Shown: piece after piece, positions 57,744 to 64,000 of the stretch | Position numbering within the stretch: the first letter of the stretch is position 1 | How the letters are laid out: the number at the start of each line of letters is the position of its first letter | DNA from: Phoenix dactylifera | Lineage: Eukaryota; Streptophyta; Magnoliopsida; Arecales; Arecaceae | NCBI RefSeq assembly: GCF_009389715.1 | Contig: NW_024067783.1 | Span: forward strand, 1-64,000 | Direction: 5' to 3' | DNA: 64,000 nt | Position numbers and translations under genes: made by a program | The notes under the pieces: generated by a model | Databases searched by the model: none | What the model was told of the DNA's origin: nothing | Seen by the model: only the letters and a program-made list of their open reading frames with translations

Positions 57744-60050
57744 TGTAAAAACCCAAAAAAAAAGGAAAGGGGGACGGGCCGGCCCGAAAAGACCGGGCCC
57801 ATCCCCTTATCACGATCGTGCCCTAGGCACGATCGTGGTGGACGAAGGGAGGGTGCAAGGGGGGACGGCGGCGGCGGCGTTGGAGAGGTGACTCGTCGGA
57901 GGAGACCGAGCGCCGGAGACCCGAGATCCGGCCGGCCGCGGGGAAGCCCTCCTCTTTTCTTCAGTGATTTTTAATCCGGGTTGCTCACGAACTCTTCCTC
58001 CGATCCTCGCCGGAAAGGTCGCCGGAGCACGCCGTCGGACCGAGGTAAGTGGGGCTCCCTTCCTTATGTTTCATTTCCTGGACTTAAGGCGGTGATGGTG
58101 GGGATTTGGCCGGTGAGATCGTCGGAGGAGGATCCGATACAGGGGTACCCTGTTTCGGCTTTTCTTTTCGGATCTTGCCGCCGGCCGCCGACCGCCGGGA
58201 TTGGCCGAGGTCCATGGCGGTGGGGTGGTCGGGATATGGGAGGTCGGAGAGAGATTTTCTAGGGTTATTGGAGCAAGGGAGTGATGGATCCGAGGTCTTC
58301 TTCCTTGTGACTCCATCTCCTCCCTTCTCCCCTTTTTCTCTCGTCGGCGGTGAAGATGGCGACTGGCCACCGACGGCGACGGCAGCGGCAGTCGTGGGCT
58401 GCTTGGGTTGCCGTCGGGTGGGAGGGGGACCGAGCCACTCTTATGAGGGCTTTCGGTGGAAGAAGAAGAAGAAGAAGAAGAAGAAGAAGAAGGAGAAGAA
58501 GAAAAAGAAGAAGAGACTTCTTCTTCTCCCTTTCTCTTGGCTAGCCACCATCGCCGGCGACTGCAGCAGGGGTGGCCGGCGATGGTTCGGCCAATGGTGG
58601 CCGAGGGTGGGGAAGGTGAGGGCACAGCCACCCTGGCTGTTGCCCTTGGACCAAAGAGGTGGAGGAAGAACCCTTCTCTCTCATCCATCCCTTCTTTTGG
58701 TCTCTTCACCGGGACCGATTATCGTCGCGGCGTGGCTGCGGCTATGGCTGGCGACGACGTAGGCTGGTGGTACAAGGTGGGAGTCGGGCTATCCCGACTG
58801 CCCTAGATCTGAAAGGATTGAGATGTTTGGGGACCTGATGATGGACCCCATAACAGATGAGAATTATGGTTCAGAATATTTTAATATTAAATAATTTAGT
58901 TTGTGATTAATAATTAATGTTGTAAGGGAAGAGTCAGCGGTGCCCGGAGATTTTGATCAGGGGACTCAGCACCCCAGCGCGTAGGTTGTGATTCGGATCC
59001 GTGGTAACGTCAGTCTACAATTTCTGTAAGAATTTCTACATCTGAGCACTTCTATGCATATATCTGATTTATCACTGGATTTATTTTATAATTATGTTGT
59101 TATTGTTTTATGAGCTGATGTGATACCTATGAGGCCTGAATTTTTGTTTATTAGAAAAATATTGAAATCAATTCATTTGAAAAGAAATAATAGATTTTTG
59201 AGAATCTATGAAAATGTGAGAAATGATTGAAATTTGATTAAACATGTAAAACTGGACATGTAGAATGGGTTGGACTATCCTTGTCATGAGATAGCCTCTA
59301 CGAGCTTATGCGTAGGATAGCTGCCACGAGCTGATGCGTGGGATAGCCTTCACAGGCTTACGCGTGGGACAGCCTCTACGAGCTTATGCGTAGGATAGCC
59401 TCCACGGGCTTACGCGTGGGATAGCCTCTACGAGCTTATGCGTAGGATAGCCTCCACGGGCTTACGCGTAGGATAGCTGCCATGAGCTTATGCATGGGAT
59501 TTGTGCAGTCTTGGACTGGGACATGAACTTGGTTAGTCCAAAGCCAGAAGTGAAAACTTGAGAATCAGAGTAATACGGGAATTGATCACATAATGTGAAA
59601 AAGGATTTATTTGTATAAAATGGTTACATATATTTGCTGTTTGTTGAGCCTTTGAAATGATGAAATAATATTATTTTGATGTTTTGATCATTTTATTATT
59701 ATTACTGTGTGTGACTGTTGGGATTCTTACGGGGCTGGAAAAGCTCATACTACTCTTACTTTCTTTTTCAGAGGCACTGGATTTGTAGAGTCCATCGGGT
59801 GGAACGAGAAATGAGATCAGCATGAAGTCTGACTGCTAGATAGATAGAAATTAATTTATCTTTTGCTTATGGACATTTGAATTTATGTAATTATTCAGTA
59901 CATTTTGGTTGGTTTGGTTTAATTACATTAATCATGGAATTATTGGAATTAATTGTTTATCTTAGGCCTTGCATGATCTTTAGGGCACTGCTCTAGGGCT
60001 CATGCGGCCGGTCACGTACCAGACCCGGGTGATGGGTTCGGGGCGTAACA
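57744..60050 (+). repeat. Tekay-like 3' LTR
   Basis: 2,307 bp, preceded by polypurine tract TTTAGGAGGGGAGAA (57729-57743). Compared with the 5' LTR it lacks about 120 bp, has a longer GAAGAAG run, and has eight rather than six hairpin units. It ends GGGGCGTAACA, and a primer-binding site follows it instead of host DNA. Confidence 0.9.
59288..59498. repeat. Hairpin repeat array in Tekay-like 3' LTR (8 units)
   Basis: Eight units of about 26 bp. Stems are CTACG/CGTAG, CCACG/CGTGG and, in the last unit, CCATG/CATGG. One unit (TTCACAGG...CGTGG) and one (CCACG...CGTAG) are partly unpaired. Confidence 0.88.
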
Positions 60051-60197
60051 GAGTGGTATCAGAGCTTAAGGTTAAGGTATCCTAGGGTTTAGGCTCGAGT
60101 AAACCTGAGTGGGGAAAATTACTAAACATGTAAGATATTAAAATGGTGTGATTAGCATATGAAAGATGCAAAATTTGTCTTAGTTTGATAATCTTGG
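60051..60197 (+). other. Second Tekay-like primer site and leader
   Basis: Matches 52659-52799 (GAGTGGTATCAGAGCTTAAG, then GTATCCTAGGGTTTAGGCTC) and stops at GATAATCTTG. It is the start of another element copy lost after this point, or the product of a template switch. Confidence 0.88.
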
Positions 60198-60728
60198 TGT
60201 GAGGTCCAATAGTCCCACATCGGAAAGACTCGTTCCAGAGCCTAGGCATATGAGGCAGGTGTCTCCAAATTCCGCAGACGCATTTTGGGTGGAAAACAAA
60301 ACCGGGGAGGGGTGAAGGACGCTTGCGTGAAGCTCCGAAATCGGACAATATCTGGCAGAAGAGCTCCGTATTTCCCCCCTCATGTGGCCCCCACGTGGGC
60401 ATTAGGTGCCTCACGTGCTCCGCGGAGGCGGGGGCGTGACATTTGGTATCAGAGCCGAGGACGGCTCTTGTCCGATGGTGGGAAGGGTGTGAGGCCCAAT
60501 AGTCCCACATCGGAAAGACTCGTTCCAGAGCCTGGGCATATGAGGCAGGTGTCTCCAAATCCCGCAGACGCGTTTTGGGTGGAAAACAAAATCGGGGAGG
60601 GGTGAAGGACGCTTGCGTGAAGCTCCGGAACCGGACAATATCTGGCAGGGGAGCCTGTTTTCCCCCTCATGTGGCCCCCACGTGGGCACTAGGTGCCTCA
60701 CGTGCTCCGCGGAGACAGGGGCATGACA
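60198..60728 (+). mobile_element. TRIM-like mini-retrotransposon
   Basis: Two direct repeats of 244 and 241 bp (60198-60441 and 60488-60728), each starting TGTGAGG(T/C)CCAATAGTCCC and ending with a GGGGC(G/A)TGACA end. They enclose 46 bp that begin with a primer site TGGTATCAGAGC (60444) and end GGTGGGAAGGG, a polypurine tract. No coding capacity. This is the layout of terminal-repeat retrotransposons in miniature, which depend on other elements for movement. The right flank GGAAA duplicates the left flank of the Tekay-like element, not the left flank of this one. Confidence 0.85.
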
Positions 60729-60801
60729 GGAAAAAAGCTCAGCAACAATAAGGTGAGCACAAAATTCAAAGGACCTTCGCATCTCTCTACCCACTTCGTA
60801 C

Positions 60802-63335
60802 TGATAGTCAACTTTAAAGACCACGCAATAGCACGTATCTGGTAGGATAGTGATTACGGGTATCGATCCATAGGGATTGGGGTACAGTTATTTTTCTTAA
60901 AAATAAAAAAATATTTAAAAGGAAAAGTTTGTGAAGAAAACTTAACTAAGAAATTTTAATAAAAAAATATAATTAAAATGATATCAGTTTGGGAGAACTT
61001 AGGGCAAGGAATTCACCACTAACATCGGAACAAGGGTTATTTATATTTTAATTTATTCTTGGATTAACATGCAAATTGGCTACAAACCTAATAAGCATTT
61101 GAATAAAATTTCACAAAAGTAATTTAGGCATAATTCATCTTTAGTTGGCATGAAATGTCTACCCTAATCTAAGGTGGCAGCACATCGCATCTTCCTTAAG
61201 CATGAACTATCTTATTTTTACTTCAATGATCATGAAGAACAGTTGTATAAACTTCATATTTAAAATCACAGTAATTAAACATGAGATAAAAGGATATTCA
61301 ATAAGATCAATTAGGTTCATACAATTCCAAGAAAAAAAAAATACAAAACCCGTGTCCCTTTGTTAGGGCTGCATCCAGCCCTGAAGAGGAGATCAGCCTT
61401 CCATAAAGTCGTGGGCGACAGCAGCAGCACAGTAGCAGGCTCCCATCTGTATCACGATCGGCTTCCTTCTTTTCCTCCTTTGAAATATTTCCAAAATAGC
61501 CAAACTCCTCTCTCTCCTTTTATTTCTTTTTTTCTTCCCGTGGGATTTGGCCTGTGAAGAGCTTGATGAACCGAACCCCCCAAGCTTCAAGGATCAACCC
61601 CGGCTCCCTCCGGTGGGGAAGAAGGAATGGAATGGGAGCAGTCCCCCCCCCCCTCGGTGGGGAAGAAGGAATGCCTCCCCTCTCCGGTGAGATAATCCCC
61701 AAGAATGAAACCTCCTCCTTTTATAGCTTCACCAATTCTCTCTCTCCTCTATTTCGTGGCTCTTCCGAATGGGAGGATCATCTTGGATGCCGTGAAGCTT
61801 GGGAGGATGAAGCCGAGGAAGCTGGAGAGCTGATCCCTTAAATCGCGGATGATTCGAACGGGATGCTGATGATGCAGCTGTTGAAGACCGAATTGTTGCA
61901 GATGCAAGGGATGCAATCCACCAATGGGCAGCTGGAAGTTTGGTTGAACGAGATGTGAGGAGAGGGCTCCACGCGGACGGGAGGAAGGCTGGCGCGTGGA
62001 CGTTGGAAATCTTACGTGGTTGCTGGATAAGGATGATACTATGTTCTATTTCCGAAAAAGGGGAGGCTGTGAACGGTGGATACGGGATAAAGGCTGGCTA
62101 TGGAAGTTTGAATCATGGAACATCCGGACGCTGGAGAATGAGAAGACGTTGGAACTGCTGGGATATTCGTGGGAGGATGGAGCTGATCGTGTGAGGATTG
62201 GTTGCGGATGATTGGAGGTGGCTCTGTTCCGAAGTAGGGGAGGATGCGGTTGAAGCCTGGTGGATACGGCTGATGGCTGATTCATGGGAATGGGACTCAT
62301 GGCTATGTGGAGATGCCGGAAGAATCGGGATGCTGATCCGGATGGCCACACGATGAGAATGGATTGCGGGAAGATTGGAAAGTGCTGGGAGAAATCCGGA
62401 AGAAAAGGATGGCTTGGTTCGGAAGAGAGAAGACACGCGGATGGGAGGAAATCTGGGAAGAATCCGGGTGAAGATGAGAGGGATCTCATGCGGATGGTGA
62501 GTGTTGATATGATCTCTGCTCTGTTCCGAAGCAAAAACGTGGGAACGAGGGGATGACGTGGGATTGAGTTGGGATCATTTGAGTAGGGGAGATGCTGGGA
62601 TTCGGGTTCACTGGCTTGATCCGAAGATGAGAGATGAGTCGGGATGCAAGGGCTTTGGAAGATTCAAGTGATCCAGAGAAGAGGATGAGAAGAAAGCCGT
62701 TGGGATAAATACACGAAGAAAAGGGATAAGGATGAGTTCTATAATCGGCTGGGAAGTTCGGGAAGGCTGTGAATGACTTAGGAGATGAAGTATAGACAAC
62801 GGAAATCACTCTAAGGTTAGTTGGGATCAATTCGGAATGCCGGGATGCATGGGATTCGGAGAGGTGAACTCATCCATGGATGGAGTCAATTCCAAACGGG
62901 AGGGAGAAACGAGGAGTGCTCTGTTAGCTGGACACAGGGGATGAGGATGAAGTTTCGGATGGAGAAGGATGCGGACACGAGATGAACTCGGGACGTTGGG
63001 AAAGCGGACTCTATTTTGAAGCCTAAAACTAGGGAGGAAAGGGATGACGTGGAAGCTTGTTCTCTAAGCACATAAAGGATGACGTGGACATGGGTTTAGC
63101 TGCAAACGCGACCTGCACATATTAGTTCAGACATCATCCCAATTAGTTCGACTCAACCTGCACACATTAAACTTGGCCAGTAAATAAATAAGTAAAACAC
63201 GAATTATATTTAATTTATTAAAATGCAATGATGAAGGTAACACAATTTTTTTAGTTAAATTTTCAAAATATGTGAATTAAAATAATAATAAGTGCTATGA
63301 ATAAGATATTAATTTATGTATTATTTAGCACTTAT
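60802..63335 (-). mobile_element. Solo LTR, 2.5 kb, reverse orientation
   Basis: Insertion between CGTAC (60797-60801) and CGTAC (63336-63340); unit 1 has the empty site CGCAC at 26239. On the minus strand it starts (T)GATAAGTGCTAAATAATAC and ends GTTGACTATCA, fitting a TG...CA LTR, possibly with the first T lost or shared with the target. The minus-strand 3' end (CCAATCCCTATGGATCGATA, then CCCGTAATCACTATC) resembles the U5 end of Athila/Tat-branch LTRs. The middle (61360-63080) is rich in GGATG/GGGA words. No internal region is present. Open frames of up to 162 codons are compositional. Confidence 0.8.
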
Positions 63336-63340
63336 CGTAC

Positions 63341-63837
63341 CTTCTTTTCTTTTAGGATATCAATAGCAATGGAAGCTATGTGTGACATCAAGTTTATCTT
63401 ATCTTCAAAAGAAACTGGATCCTATGTAGCCCAAATTAACTCTTGATGGAATTTTCAAAAAAAAATACGAAAATAATTTTTTTTAGAAATAAAATTTCTA
63501 TATTTTATAGAAAAAAGAATAATTTCTACTAATTGAAAATTAGAATAATTTTTTTTCTAAAAATACTCTTAAATTTTTAGATAGGATAGAGTAAGATTTT
63601 TTTGTTAAAAATATATCGGTTTTATAATTAAATAAATATATAAAAATTATTTGTTTTGTTTTTTTAAAAAAAATATTTCAGTTAAAAATTAAAATCTTTC
63701 GGCGAACCAAAGGAGCTTAAAATCTCGATAACCCCACCACCAAACCTCGATCCCCATGGCTACTATAGACAAGGGGGTTTTCGTGATGTCATGGCCAAAT
63801 CCAAACATATACTCTTCTCCCTGACTGCGAGATCCCA
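63341..63837 (+). other. Upstream region of third P450 copy
   Basis: Matches 26244-26754 upstream of the complete P450 closely (GGATATCAATAGCAATG, the AT-rich stretch, then CGAACCAAAGGAGCTTAAAA). The conserved stretch presumably carries the shared promoter. No clear TATA box could be fixed by eye. Confidence 0.7.
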
Positions 63838-64000
63838 ATGGTAGAAACTAGAGAACCTCTCAATCTTGCAAAGAGTGCCATGGATTTCCTCTCCTTCAAG
63901 TATTCGATCACTCTTATAGCCACTGTCATGGCCTGCCTTTGTCTCCACTCCTTCATCAAGGCTACAAAAAAGAAGCGATATCCCCCACTCACAGGCACCG
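63838..64000 (+). CDS. CYP704-type P450, third copy, exon 1 start (cut by window)
   Basis: Starts MVETREPLNLAKSAMDFLSF and is the same as the complete gene except for a few substitutions in the membrane segment (ATVMACLCLHSFIKATKK). It reaches KKRYPPLTGT at the window edge and is open so far. It is the third member of the tandem array and in the same orientation. Whether it is functional cannot be told from 54 codons. Confidence 0.9.
   Translation, partial: MVETREPLNLAKSAMDFLSFKYSITLIATVMACLCLHSFIKATKKKRYPPLTGT

Larger units (their letters stand above)
50280..60197 (+). mobile_element. Tekay-like chromovirus with extra downstream leader
   Basis: Ty3/gypsy chromovirus: LTR 50280-52658, gag-pol 52841-57741 with a C-terminal chromodomain, LTR 57744-60050, then a second copy of the primer site and leader (60051-60197) that stops at a TRIM-like element. 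The order LTR, internal, LTR, leader indicates recombination between tandem or related copies. The upstream boundary is GGAAA at 50275; the matching GGAAA is not at the end of the second LTR but after the TRIM-like element at 60729. LTRs differ by about 3% over the first 600 bp by eye, plus indels, so it is older than the Athila-like insertion. Confidence 0.88.

Noticed and set aside
61940-62556. Several 84-162 codon frames in the 2.5 kb insertion
   Set aside because: They come from repeated GGATG/GGGA words in a solo LTR; no frame dominates and no domain is seen.

Overview
This is nuclear DNA from a flowering plant, most likely a monocot and possibly a palm. Genes have GT-AG introns, intergenic DNA is AT-rich and packed with nested LTR retrotransposons, there is a CC-NBS-LRR resistance gene, and there is a tandem array of CYP704-type cytochrome P450 genes. 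The palm assignment is a guess from the style of the resistance gene and repeats and was not tested. No bacterial, plastid, rRNA, tRNA or CRISPR feature was found.

Layout. 1-6.5 kb: decayed Sirevirus-like Ty1/copia element on the minus strand (gag, tRNA-iMet primer site, a roughly 2 kb LTR with two unusual palindrome or hairpin arrays). 7.8-9.4 kb: old chromovirus-type LTR ends. 9.55-10.8 kb: a segment bounded by inverted repeats. 11.0-14.8 kb: an RGA-type NLR gene with three single-base frameshifts. 16.5-26.2 kb: first visible unit of a tandem duplication, holding a 5'-truncated CYP704 pseudogene, a copia remnant with a LINE fragment fused into its reverse transcriptase, and an inverted-repeat element. 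26.2-63.3 kb: second unit, holding the only complete P450 gene (six exons) plus the same downstream repeats. 63.8 kb to the end: first exon of a third P450 copy.

The first unit preserves the empty target sites for four insertions in the second unit: a solo LTR (37655-38527), an Athila-like Ty3/gypsy element (38974-50214), a Tekay-like chromovirus joined to a TRIM-like mini-element (50280-60728), and a 2.5 kb reverse-oriented solo LTR (60802-63335). Each is flanked by a 5 bp duplication (one pair has a single mismatch). They expand about 570 bp of spacer to about 25.7 kb, so their boundaries are unusually secure.

The most notable patterns are: (i) LTRs of three unrelated or distantly related families carry tandem arrays of short hairpins whose stems change in a compensated way; (ii) a single 5 bp target duplication spans the Tekay and TRIM composite; (iii) a very young Athila copy has a badly broken pol, which suggests mobilisation in trans; (iv) the chromovirus contains a clean 118 bp GT-AG intron between gag and protease and nonsense codons that are almost all TAG.
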